26,137 nucleotides of DNA from Candidatus Rokuibacteriota bacterium. Its GTDB lineage: Bacteria > Methylomirabilota > Methylomirabilia > Rokubacteriales > CSP1-6. The position numbers and the translations under genes were made by a program. The notes below the pieces were generated by a model. It saw nothing but the letters and a program-made list of their open reading frames with translations. It did no database searches and was not told the origin of the DNA. Below, in pieces: positions 15,062-22,859 of the stretch. Numbering within the stretch: position 1 is the stretch's first letter; every line of letters begins with the position of its first letter. The DNA lies in assembly GCA_003221595.1 (NCBI GenBank), contig QHSM01000274.1, forward strand, positions 1-26,137. Direction: 5' to 3'.

Positions 15062-15789
15062 TCGTCATTCCGGCCATCGACCTGCGCGAGGGGCGGTGCG
15101 TTCGCCTGCACCAGGGCCGGAGCGACCGCGAGACGGTGTTCTCCGACGACCCGGTCGCAGTGGCGCGCGGGTGGAAAGACCTCGGCGCCGCACGGCTCCA
15201 CGTCGTCGACCTGGACGGAGCGTTCGCCGGGGAGCCGAAGCAGAGCGCGCTCGTGACGAAAATCGTCGCGGCCGTGGCGCCCGTTCCGGTCGAGCTCGGC
15301 GGCGGCCTGCGCGATCTTCGCGCCGTCGAGGCGGCCCTCGAGACCGGCGTGCACTGGGCGGTGGTCGGCACCCGCGCGGCGCTCGACCGCGCGTTCCTGC
15401 GCGAGGTCTGCCGCCGACACGCCGGACGGATCATCGTCGCCGTCGACGCCCGCGGCGCGCGCGTCGCCATCAAGGGCTGGACCGAGGTGGTGGAAGAGAC
15501 GGTGGCGGAGGTCGGAGCGCGGGCGCGCGATGCCGGCGCCGCGGCGCTTCTCTACACCGACGTGAGCCGTGACGGGACCGAGACGGGGCCCAACCTGGAG
15601 GAGACCGACAACCTCGCGCGCCAGGTCGCCATGCCGATCCTCGCCTCGGGCGGCGTCGGCCGGGTCGAGGATCTGAGACGCCTCGCGGCCATTCCCGGCG
15701 TCGTCGGCGCGATCGTCGGGCGCGCGCTGTACACCGGCGCGATCGATCTCCGCGAGGCCTCGGCCGCCGCCGGGGCCGGCGCGAGATAG
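15058..15789 (+). CDS. hisA: Phosphoribosylformimino-AICAR isomerase HisA
   Basis: The product is 243 aa from GTG 15058 in a GTGA overlap with hisH. It is a TIM-barrel isomerase that converts ProFAR to PRFAR, the substrate of HisH-HisF. The first catalytic Asp is in IPAIDLREGRCVRLHQG and the second in VAVDARG. The phosphate loops are ELGGGLRDL and ILASGGVGRVEDL. TDVSRDGT is present, the motif whose counterpart is lost from the neighbouring hisF. Full length with no sign of damage. Confidence 0.97.
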   Translation: MIVIPAIDLREGRCVRLHQGRSDRETVFSDDPVAVARGWKDLGAARLHVVDLDGAFAGEPKQSALVTKIVAAVAPVPVELGGGLRDLRAVEAALETGVHWAVVGTRAALDRAFLREVCRRHAGRIIVAVDARGARVAIKGWTEVVEETVAEVGARARDAGAAALLYTDVSRDGTETGPNLEETDNLARQVAMPILASGGVGRVEDLRRLAAIPGVVGAIVGRALYTGAIDLREASAAAGAGAR

Positions 15790-15791
15790 CC

Positions 15792-16452
15792 ATGCTCGCC
15801 AAACGCATCATCCCGTGCCTCGACGTAAGGGACGGCCGCGTCGTCAAGGGCGTGCAGTTCGTCGACCTGCGCGACGCCGGCGATCCGGTCGAGGCCGCGC
15901 TCGCCTACGACGCTCAGGGCGCCGACGAGCTCGTGTTCCTGGACATCACGGCCTCGCACGAGGCGCGCGACATCATGCTCGACGTCGTCCGCCGTACGGC
16001 GGACGGTATCTACATGCCCCTGACGGTGGGCGGCGGGCTCCGCTCGGTCGACGATGTGCGGCGCCTCCTGCGCGCCGGGGCCGACAAGGTTTCCCTGAAC
16101 ACGGCGGCGCTCGAGCGGCCCACGCTGATCCGTGAGGCCGTGGAGCGGTTCGGGAGTCAGTGCATCGTCGTCGCGATCGACGCCCGGCGCGCGCCGGGGT
16201 CGCCCGGCGCCGCGCTCCGATGGGGCGTGTACACGCACGGCGGGCGCCGCCCGACCGGGCTCGGAGGCCGTGTCGGTGCCCGTCATCGCCTCGGGCGGCG
16301 CGGGCTCGCTCGAGCATCTCTACGACGGGCTCGTGGAAGGATATGCCGACGCGGCGCTGGCCGCCTCGATCTTCCACTTCGGAACCCATACGATCGCCGA
16401 AGCGAAGGCCTACCTGAGCGGGCGCGGCGTGGAAGTGCGGAGCGAGGCGTGA
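15792..16452 (+). pseudogene. hisF: Imidazole glycerol phosphate synthase subunit HisF, internally deleted and frameshifted
   Basis: HisF is the TIM-barrel cyclase that makes imidazole glycerol phosphate and AICAR. The N-terminal 157 codons (15792-16262) are good HisF, with IIPCLDVRDGRVVKG (first catalytic Asp), LTVGGGLRSVDD and VVAIDARR (second Asp), as far as THGGRRPTGL. The next recognisable HisF sequence, EAVSVPVIASGGAGSLEHL to the end, is in the +1 frame from about 16264 and ends at TGA 16450-16452. About 40 residues that normally lie between, including EILLTSxDRDGT, are absent. The missing length must be 3n+2 nt. The N-terminal frame has no stop and runs on into hisIE. The old stop still overlaps the hisI GTG, showing the +1 frame is ancestral. 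Real decay and assembly error are both possible. Confidence 0.88.
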
Positions 16453-17099
16453 CGCTCGACGAGCTCCGGTTCGACGCTCAGGGCCTGATTGCCGCGGTCG
16501 TCCAGGAGGCGGACACCGGCGAGCTCCTGATGGTCGCCTGGATGGATCGCGCCGCCGTGGAGGCGACCCTCTCGAGCGGCCTGACCCACTTCTGGTCGCG
16601 CTCGCGCGGCAAGCCGTGGACGAAGGGCGAGACGTCCGGGCACGTGCAGCACGTCCAGTCCGTCTTCGCCGACTGCGACGGGGACACCCTGCTCGTCCAG
16701 GTGCACCAGGAGGGCGTGGCCTGTCACACGGGCCAGCGGTCGTGCTTTTTCACGACGCTCAAGGCGGGCGCGGGCGACGACTCGCGCCCGGCCCCGACCG
16801 GCATGCTCGAGCGGCTCGAGCGCACGATCGAGGAGCGGAAGGCAAAGCGCCCGGCCGGATCGTACGTCGCCGGGCTCCTCGCGTCCGGTGAGGCGCACGT
16901 GTGCCGAAAGATCGGCGAGGAGGCGACGGAGGTGATCACGGCGGCGCTCGGCGGCGAGGGTGACCGGCGCGTCACCGAGGAAGTCGCCGACCTGTGGTTC
17001 CACACCCTCGTCCTGCTCGGCGCGCGGGGGATTCCGCTCCGCGATGTGCTGAAGGAGCTGGCGCGACGCCACGCGGGACGGGCCACGACGGATCGGTAG
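16449..17099 (+). CDS. hisIE: Bifunctional phosphoribosyl-AMP cyclohydrolase / phosphoribosyl-ATP pyrophosphatase
   Basis: The product is 216 aa from GTG 16449, overlapping the hisF stop (GTGA). The first domain (about 1-110) is HisI, with LLMVAWMDRAAVEATL, FWSRSRGKPWTKGETSG, the Mg site ADCDGDTLLVQV and the zinc ligands of GVACHTGQRSCFF. The second domain (about 120-216) is HisE, with ERKAKRPAGSYVAGLL, RKIGEEATEVITAAL and EEVADLWFHTLVLL. Together they carry out steps two and three of histidine synthesis. Because of the hisF frameshift this frame is also continuous with HisF codons from 15792, giving a 435-aa ORF. Automated annotation may report that fusion. Confidence 0.96.
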   Translation: MTLDELRFDAQGLIAAVVQEADTGELLMVAWMDRAAVEATLSSGLTHFWSRSRGKPWTKGETSGHVQHVQSVFADCDGDTLLVQVHQEGVACHTGQRSCFFTTLKAGAGDDSRPAPTGMLERLERTIEERKAKRPAGSYVAGLLASGEAHVCRKIGEEATEVITAALGGEGDRRVTEEVADLWFHTLVLLGARGIPLRDVLKELARRHAGRATTDR

Positions 17100-17106
17100 C
17101 GGCCGC

Positions 17107-17622
17107 GTGCCCCGGGCGCCGCTGGCGCTCGTGCTGGGAGTGATCGTCGCGCTGGCCGGATGCGGCGCCGGCCGGCGCATCGAGAACGGCGTCTATCATT
17201 CGACAAAGGGCTACCGGGTCACCGTGCCGGGCGCGGACTGGGTGGTGGCCGACGCCAGTCGCGCCGATCTGGAGCTGCGGCGCCGCGACGGGACGGCGGC
17301 AATGCTGGCGAACGCGCAGTGCGGCGAGGGGACGGAGAGCCGCGGCCCGGGCCTGCTGCTGCGGCAGCTGTTGATCGGGATCCGCGACCGCGCGACGATC
17401 GAGCAGGAGGAGGTCTCGTTGAACGGGCAGCGGGCGGTTCGCCGGGTGCTCGACGGTCGGGTGAGCGGTGACGGCGCTCCCACGCGGATCGAGGCGTACG
17501 TGCTGAGTGAAGGGCGCTGCGTCTACGACTTCGTGTACGTGGCGCCGCGGGCGTCGTTCGATACGTGGCGCGGCCAGTTTCGAGCCTTCGTCGAGAGCTT
17601 CGCGATGGAGCGGACCGAGTAG
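17107..17622 (+). CDS. Predicted lipoprotein of unknown function, upstream of mlaE
   Basis: The product is 171 aa from GTG 17107. The signal peptide ends in ALAGC, so Cys19 is the likely lipidation site. The mature part opens NGVYHSTKGYRVTVPGADW, a pattern seen in small secreted PsbP/DUF1795-like lipoproteins. I do not recognise the family with confidence. Two further cysteines (AQCGEG and GRCVYD) could form a disulfide. It has no membrane segments after the signal. The stop TAG shares its G with the GTG of mlaE, so it is probably translated with the Mla transporter genes and may work in the envelope with them. No function is claimed. Confidence 0.8.
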   Translation: MPRAPLALVLGVIVALAGCGAGRRIENGVYHSTKGYRVTVPGADWVVADASRADLELRRRDGTAAMLANAQCGEGTESRGPGLLLRQLLIGIRDRATIEQEEVSLNGQRAVRRVLDGRVSGDGAPTRIEAYVLSEGRCVYDFVYVAPRASFDTWRGQFRAFVESFAMERTE

Positions 17623-18383
17623 TGGAAGCCTACCTCAGGCGCACCGCGATCTGGTACGGCGGCGTCGGCCTGCTGACCGGCCAGGTCGCCCGCAGCCTCG
17701 CGCTGCCGCCGAAGTACTTTCGCCTGGTGATCCACGAGATCGAGGTGATGGGCGTGCAGTCGCTCGGCGTCGCGCTCACGGCCGCGATCTTCACCGGCAT
17801 GGTCTTCACCATCCAGAGCGCCGTCAACATGGCCCGCTTCGGCGCCGAGATGTACGTTGGCCCGCTGACCGCCCTGGCCATCCTGCGCGAGCTCGGGCCC
17901 GTCTTGACCGCCATCCTCGTGGGTGGAAAGGTCGCGTCCGGGATCACCGCCGAGCTGGGCTCGATGAAGGTGACCGAGCAGATCGACGCCCTCCGGACCC
18001 TGGGCGTGAACTACATCAAGCGCCTGGTGGTCCCGCGGGTGCTGGCGGCGCTGATCGTGTTCCCGCTGCTGACGGTACTCGCCGACGCGATCGGCATCCT
18101 GGGCGGAATGGGCATCATGTTCCTCGAGCGCGGGGCCGACGTGTACGCCTACTGGAACATCACCACCTACTGGGTCGTACCGAAGGACTTTGTCACGGGC
18201 ATCGGCAAGTCGGTGTTCTTCGGCGCGATCGTGACGCTGATCGGTTGCTACAACGGGCTCAGTACCGAGGGTGGAACGGAGGGTCTCGGTCGGGCGACGA
18301 CCGCCACGGTCGTCCACGTGACCATGGGGGTCATCGTGTGCGACTTCTTCATCACCAAGCTGTTCCTCACGCTCTTCTATTGA
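17622..18383 (+). CDS. mlaE: MlaE-type ABC transporter permease (lipid transport)
   Basis: The product is 253 aa from GTG 17622, which shares one base with the upstream TAG. A longer frame starting at 17565 would overlap the lipoprotein gene, and 253 aa matches the family. MlaE is the inner-membrane permease of the MCE-linked phospholipid transporter. Typical stretches are LTAAIFTGMVFTIQS, AILRELGPVLTAILVGGKV, then GSMKVTEQIDALRTLGVN, the coupling segment to the ATPase. The end is FITKLFLTLFY. There are about five to six hydrophobic segments. mlaF starts at its stop. MlaB and MlaC genes are not seen nearby. Confidence 0.95.
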   Translation: MEAYLRRTAIWYGGVGLLTGQVARSLALPPKYFRLVIHEIEVMGVQSLGVALTAAIFTGMVFTIQSAVNMARFGAEMYVGPLTALAILRELGPVLTAILVGGKVASGITAELGSMKVTEQIDALRTLGVNYIKRLVVPRVLAALIVFPLLTVLADAIGILGGMGIMFLERGADVYAYWNITTYWVVPKDFVTGIGKSVFFGAIVTLIGCYNGLSTEGGTEGLGRATTATVVHVTMGVIVCDFFITKLFLTLFY

Positions 18384-19132
18384 TGGCCATGGCTGAGCCG
18401 ATCGTCGAGGCCGCCGATCTGAACAAGAGCTTCGACGCGAATCACGTCCTGCGCGGCGTGTCGTTCGTGCTCGCCAAGGGCGAGACACTGGTCGTCATGG
18501 GGGGCAGCGGCACCGGCAAGACGGTCCTCCTTCGCCTGGTGGCCGGTCTGATCCCGCCCGACGTCGGCCGGCTCCGGGTCTTCGGGCGTTCCATCGAGCG
18601 CCTGTCCGAGGAGGAGCTGCTCCCGCTCCGGCGCCGGATGGGCTACGTCTTCCAGGGCGCCGCGCTGTTCGATTCGCTGTCGGTGCGCGAGAACGTCGCG
18701 TATCCTCTGCGCGAGCACACCAGCCTCGGGGAGGCGGAGATCGAGGAGCGCGTGATCCGGAACCTGTCGGTCGTGGGCCTCTCGAGCGACGTGCTGGACC
18801 TCTTGCCGTCCGAGCTGTCGGGCGGCATGCGCAAGCGCGTCGGGATCGCCCGCGCGCTGTCGGTCGAGCCGGAGATGCTGCTGTTCGACGAGCCGACGGC
18901 CGGACTCGACCCGACGAACTCCAAGCTGGTCGCCGACCTGATGCTGGACCTGCGCGGCGGCGTGTGCGATACGGCCATGGTCGTCACCCACGACGTCGAG
19001 CTGGCCCGGACCGTCGCGGACCGCGTGGCCGTCCTCATCGAGGGCCGGTTCGCCGCCCTCGGCCCTGTCGAGCGGGTCCTTTCGGGGGACGACCCGGCGG
19101 TCCGGGCGTTCCTGGCCGGAGCGGCGAGATGA
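18383..19132 (+). CDS. mlaF: MlaF-type ABC transporter ATP-binding protein
   Basis: The product is 249 aa from ATG 18383, overlapping the mlaE stop by one base; ATG 18389 is a close alternative. It powers lipid movement by the MlaE permease. Walker A is GGSGTGKT, the Q-loop YVFQGAALFDSLSV, the signature LSGGMRKRVGIARAL, Walker B LLFDEPTAGLDP and the switch VVTHDVE. The GAALFDSL and GGMRKRV forms are those of the MCE/Mla group rather than of general importers. It is coupled to mlaD by ATGA. Confidence 0.96.
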   Translation: MAMAEPIVEAADLNKSFDANHVLRGVSFVLAKGETLVVMGGSGTGKTVLLRLVAGLIPPDVGRLRVFGRSIERLSEEELLPLRRRMGYVFQGAALFDSLSVRENVAYPLREHTSLGEAEIEERVIRNLSVVGLSSDVLDLLPSELSGGMRKRVGIARALSVEPEMLLFDEPTAGLDPTNSKLVADLMLDLRGGVCDTAMVVTHDVELARTVADRVAVLIEGRFAALGPVERVLSGDDPAVRAFLAGAAR

Positions 19133-20325
19133 GTGATCGGCGCGAGAACGCCCTGAAGCTCCGCGTCGGCGTCTTCGTCCTGCTGGCGCTCGCGACCTTC
19201 CTCGGCCTCATCTACGCTCTCGGGGCCCGGGCGCGGCTCTTCGAGTCCCGTTACACGGTCCACGCCGATTTCACCGAGGTCGGGGGCCTGGTGGAGGGCG
19301 CGACGGTCCGGCTCGCCGGGGTTCAGATCGGTCGGGTGACGGCCGTGACCTTGCCCGGCCAGCCCGGGGGCAAGGTCACGGTCGACCTGACGATTGCCCG
19401 GCGCTTCTCCGACCGCATCCGCAAGAACTCCGTCGCGCGCATCGAGACCCAGGGCTTGCTCGGCGACAGGATCGTGGAAATCACAGTCGGGGACACGACG
19501 GCGCCGCCGCTCGCTCCGGGCGAGGTGCTGGTCTCCCGCGATCCGGCCGACTTCAGCCGGATCATCTCCGCGGGCGCCGAGACCGCGAAGAACGTCGCGG
19601 AGCTCGCCACCGCGCTGCGGGAGACGGCGGACAAGGTGAACCAGTCGAAGATCATCGAGAATGCCGCCGCGACGGTGGGCAAGCTCGGCAACGTGGTCGA
19701 TCAGGTCGAGCACGGTCGCGGCTGGGCCCACGCGCTCCTCTACGAGGAACCGGTGGCGCTGCGTCGAGTCAACGAGCTGATCGCGACGACGCAGACGCTG
19801 ATCGACCGGGTCGAGAAGGGCCAGGGCGCGGTCGGGGTGCTCGTCTCGCCCGAGGGGACGGCCTCCGCGAAGCGATTCGTCGCCGCGATGGACCGAATCA
19901 GCGCCATGGTCGAGCATCCCGAGGGCGAGCAAGGGCTCCTGCCCGGCCTTCTCTTCGACCCGAAGTACCGGGCGATCCTCGACGACCTGAAGACCGTGGC
20001 GCACAATCTGCGCGAGGTCTCCGACCGGGTGGCCGGCGGCCGCGGCACGCTCGGAAGCCTGGTCGCGGACTCGGGTGACCAGAGCGAGCTCCAGCTCACC
20101 CTTCACGACCTGCGCGCCGCCGTCGGGAACCTCAGGGCGATCAGCGAGAAGATCAACACCGGCGAGGGCACCGTCGGCGCGCTGATCGTCGATCCGACGA
20201 TCTACGAGCGCCTGGTCGCGATCCTCGACGGCGCCCAGCGGAGCTTCCTGCTGAGATCGATGATCCGCAGCCTGGACAACAACACCAACAAGGGAAGCTC
20301 CCGGGATGACGCCACGCGACGCTAG
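19129..20325 (+). CDS. mlaD: MCE-domain substrate-binding protein (MlaD family)
   Basis: The product is 398 aa from ATG 19129. One N-terminal anchor (about residues 12-31) is followed by a single MCE domain at about 38-125 (YTVHADFTEVGGLVEGATVR, LAGVQIGRVTAV, then QGLLGDRIVEITVG). The rest (about 140-380) is a long helical region with two GxGxxGxL-like turns, GRGTLGSLVADS and GEGTVGALIVDPTIYE. E. coli MlaD is only 183 aa, so this is the long MCE type whose helices can form a tube or tether across the periplasm. The last 20 nt overlap radA. Confidence 0.93.
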   Translation: MSDRRENALKLRVGVFVLLALATFLGLIYALGARARLFESRYTVHADFTEVGGLVEGATVRLAGVQIGRVTAVTLPGQPGGKVTVDLTIARRFSDRIRKNSVARIETQGLLGDRIVEITVGDTTAPPLAPGEVLVSRDPADFSRIISAGAETAKNVAELATALRETADKVNQSKIIENAAATVGKLGNVVDQVEHGRGWAHALLYEEPVALRRVNELIATTQTLIDRVEKGQGAVGVLVSPEGTASAKRFVAAMDRISAMVEHPEGEQGLLPGLLFDPKYRAILDDLKTVAHNLREVSDRVAGGRGTLGSLVADSGDQSELQLTLHDLRAAVGNLRAISEKINTGEGTVGALIVDPTIYERLVAILDGAQRSFLLRSMIRSLDNNTNKGSSRDDATRR

Positions 20326-21673
20326 CGTCTACCGCTGTCAGGAGTGCGGGTTCGCGAGCCCCAAGCCGGGGACGTGCCCCGACTGCCGGCGCGCCGGCGG
20401 CGCCTGGGTGCAGCTCGTCGAGGAACGGCCGACCGCGTCACGCCCGGCGCGCCGAGCCGGAACGCCGGCGGCCCAGCCGCGCCCGCTGAAGGACATCTCG
20501 CTGGACCGGGACGACCGCGTCCGCACCGGGATCGACGAGCTCGACCGGGTGCTCGGCGGGGGCGTGGTGCGGGGGTCGCTGGTCCTGATCGGCGGCGATC
20601 CGGGCGTCGGCAAGAGCACACTCCTGCTGCAGGCGGCGCGCGCGCTCGCGCAGGTCGCGCCGCCGGTGCTCTACGTGACGGCCGAGGAGTCGGCGGCGCA
20701 GGTGAAGATGCGCGCCGACCGCCTCGGCATCACGAGCGATGCGCTGCTCCTGTGGCCGGAGACCGACCTGTCGATCGTACAGGCCCAGCTCGACGACGTG
20801 AAGCCGCGCGGCCTGGTCATCGACTCGATCCAGACCGTCTTTCTGCCCGAGCTGGAGTCGGCGCCCGGCAGCGTCACTCAGGTGCGCGAGTGCGGGGCGC
20901 GTCTCATGACGCTGGCCAAGAGCCGCGGCATCGCGACGTTCCTGGTCGGCCACGTCACGAAGGAGGGCGCTCTTGCCGGACCGCGCGTGCTCGAACACCT
21001 CGTCGACACCGTGCTGTACTTCGAGGGCGAGCGCCATCATTCGTATCGCGTCCTGCGCGCGGTCAAGAACCGGTTCGGGTCGACGAACGAGATCGGCGTC
21101 TTTGAGATGGCCGAGGGCGGACTGGTGGAGGTGAAGAACCCCTCGGGATTCTTCCTGGCCGAGCGCCCCGAGAATGCGCCCGGCTCGGTCGTCGTCTCGA
21201 GCCTCGAGGGCACGAGGCCGGTACTGCTCGAGCTGCAGGCCCTCGTCGCGCCGGCGCCGGTCGGGACGCCCCGGCGCACCGTGCTCGGCGCGGACTACAA
21301 CCGTGTGTGCCTGCTGCTGGCGGTGCTCGAGAAGCGCGCGGGCGTTCCGCTCGGGAGCCAGGACGTCTTCGTCAACGTGGCCGGGGGCGGCCGCGTGACG
21401 GAGCCCGCCGCGGATCTCGGCATCGTCGTCGCGGCGGCCTCGAGCTACATGGATCGGCCGGTGCCGAGCGACGTCCTCGTCGTCGGAGAGGTCGGGCTCA
21501 CCGGAGAGGTCCGCGCGGTCGCCGGGCTGGAGCTCCGCCTCCGCGAGGCGGCCGCCCTCGGCTTCCGCCGCGCGATCGTGCCCCAGAGCAACATTCTCGA
21601 GCCGCCGAAGACGTCGCTCGACGTCCGCGGCGTGGCCACGGTCGGCGACGCCCTGACCGCGCTTCTCGGCTGA
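20306..21673 (+). CDS. radA: DNA repair protein RadA/Sms
   Basis: The product is 455 aa, full length. RadA is a RecA-like ATPase that drives branch migration in recombination. The order is: an N-terminal zinc finger (YRCQECG then CPDC); the ATPase, with Walker A GGDPGVGKSTLLLQAA; LVIDSIQTVFLPEL; the RadA-specific KNRFGSTNEIGVFEM; and a Lon-protease-like C-terminal domain with DVFVNVAGGGRVTEPAADL and GEVGLTGEVRAV. The Lon-like domain lacks protease activity in studied relatives. The start lies 20 nt inside mlaD, the largest overlap in the run, so its translation may depend on mlaD. Confidence 0.97.
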   Translation: MTPRDASVYRCQECGFASPKPGTCPDCRRAGGAWVQLVEERPTASRPARRAGTPAAQPRPLKDISLDRDDRVRTGIDELDRVLGGGVVRGSLVLIGGDPGVGKSTLLLQAARALAQVAPPVLYVTAEESAAQVKMRADRLGITSDALLLWPETDLSIVQAQLDDVKPRGLVIDSIQTVFLPELESAPGSVTQVRECGARLMTLAKSRGIATFLVGHVTKEGALAGPRVLEHLVDTVLYFEGERHHSYRVLRAVKNRFGSTNEIGVFEMAEGGLVEVKNPSGFFLAERPENAPGSVVVSSLEGTRPVLLELQALVAPAPVGTPRRTVLGADYNRVCLLLAVLEKRAGVPLGSQDVFVNVAGGGRVTEPAADLGIVVAAASSYMDRPVPSDVLVVGEVGLTGEVRAVAGLELRLREAAALGFRRAIVPQSNILEPPKTSLDVRGVATVGDALTALLG

Positions 21674-21675
21674 GG

Positions 21676-22383
21676 ATGCGCCCGATGACGGAGAGGAACG
21701 CGGCGGCGCGGATCGCGGTGGTCATCCCGGCCGGGGGTGTCGGCGCGCGCTTCGGAAGCCGCATCCCGAAGCAGTTCCTCACGATCCAGCGCGTTCCGGT
21801 CTTGACGAAGACGGTGAGCTGGTTCGCCCGGTACCCGGCCGTGACGGCGATCGCGGTGTCCGCGCCGGAGGCGCACGTCGCGCGGACCCGGCGCGCGCTG
21901 TCGGCGCTCGCCCGGCGTGCCCCGCTCGTGGTCGTGGCCGGCGGCCCGACGCGCCAGGATTCGGTGTGGCTCGCGATGCAGGCCGTGCCCGACGACGCCG
22001 AGATCATCGTCGTGCACGACGCCGTGCGCCCGCTGATCACGCGTGACCTCATCGCGAGCGTGGTGCGCGCTGCCGCGGAGCACGGCGCGGCGATCTGCGC
22101 CCTGCCGATCTCGGAGACGGTGAAGCGTGTCCGCAACGACGTGGTGGAAGCGACGCTCGATCGCTCGGAGCTGTGGGCGGTTCAGACGCCGCAGGCGTTC
22201 CGCGCCGCGCTGCTCCGCGAGGCGCACGAGAAGGCGCGCCGGGACGGAGTGGTGGGCACCGACGACGCCATGCTGGTGGAGCGGCTCGGCCATGCGGTCC
22301 GCGTCGTGCGCGGGCTCGCCGAGAACGTGAAGATCACCACGCCGGGGGACCTTCGCCGGGCGCGCGGAGCCCGGAGGCCTTGA
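21676..22383 (+). CDS. ispD: 2-C-methyl-D-erythritol 4-phosphate cytidylyltransferase
   Basis: The product is 235 aa from ATG 21676, two nt after the radA stop; ATG 21685 is an alternative. It activates MEP with CTP in the non-mevalonate isoprenoid pathway. The nucleotide loop is IPAGGVGARFGSRIPKQFL. Other motifs are GGPTRQDSVW, VVHDAVRPLI, TPQAFRAALL and GTDDAMLVER, with the C-terminal ENVKITTPGDL. It overlaps ispF by four nt, an arrangement that often becomes a fused ispDF gene elsewhere. Confidence 0.97.
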   Translation: MRPMTERNAAARIAVVIPAGGVGARFGSRIPKQFLTIQRVPVLTKTVSWFARYPAVTAIAVSAPEAHVARTRRALSALARRAPLVVVAGGPTRQDSVWLAMQAVPDDAEIIVVHDAVRPLITRDLIASVVRAAAEHGAAICALPISETVKRVRNDVVEATLDRSELWAVQTPQAFRAALLREAHEKARRDGVVGTDDAMLVERLGHAVRVVRGLAENVKITTPGDLRRARGARRP

Positions 22384-22859
22384 CGCGCGTCGGCTTCGGA
22401 TTCGACCTGCACCCGTTTGCGGCGGGGCGGCCGCTCGTGCTCGGCGGAGTCACCGTCGAGTTCGACCGCGGCCTCGCCGGCCACTCCGACGCCGACGTGC
22501 TGTCGCACGCGGTCGGCGAGGCGCTGCTCGGGGCGCTGGCGCTGGGCGATCTGGGCCGGCACTTCCCCGACACCGACGCGCGCTACCGCGGCATCTCGAG
22601 CCTCACGCTGCTGCGGAATGTGATGGATCTGGTCAGCGCGCGCGGCGGGCGCCTGGTCAACGTGGATGCGACCGTGCTGGCCCAGGCGCCGCGCCTGGCG
22701 CCGCTGCTGCCGGAGATGGCCAAGCGGCTGGCCGATGTGCTGGGACTCGAGATCGACCGGGTGAGCGTGAAAGCCAAGAGCCCCGAGGGGCTCGGCTTGC
22801 TCGGCCGGCAGGAGGGAATGGCGGCGATGGCCGTGGTGAGCGTCGAGGTGACAGGATGA
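22380..22859 (+). CDS. ispF: 2-C-methyl-D-erythritol 2,4-cyclodiphosphate synthase
   Basis: The product is 159 aa, the normal length, from a TTG start that overlaps the ispD stop (TTGA). It cyclises CDP-ME2P to MEcPP. Metal ligands are in GFDLHPF (Asp and His) and GHSDADVLSHAVGEALLGA (His). FPDTDARYRGISSL and the late KAKSPEGLGLLGRQEGMAA complete the family signature. With ispD this gives two steps of the MEP pathway; ispE is not in the window. It overlaps cysS by four nt (ATGA). Confidence 0.97.
   Translation: MTRVGFGFDLHPFAAGRPLVLGGVTVEFDRGLAGHSDADVLSHAVGEALLGALALGDLGRHFPDTDARYRGISSLTLLRNVMDLVSARGGRLVNVDATVLAQAPRLAPLLPEMAKRLADVLGLEIDRVSVKAKSPEGLGLLGRQEGMAAMAVVSVEVTG

Noticed and set aside
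15792..16452. Programmed ribosomal frameshifting in hisF
   Set aside because: Even a perfect shift would not restore the roughly 40 missing residues, and no slippery site with a downstream structure was evident.
15792..17099. A natural HisF-HisIE fusion enzyme
   Set aside because: The fused frame lacks the C-terminal half of the HisF barrel, which is still encoded in the other frame with its own stop overlapping hisI; damage explains it better than a designed fusion.
17507..18382. Upstream extension of the mlaF frame over mlaE
   Set aside because: The extension has no domain and overlaps a certain membrane protein; ATG 18383 starts the ATPase properly.
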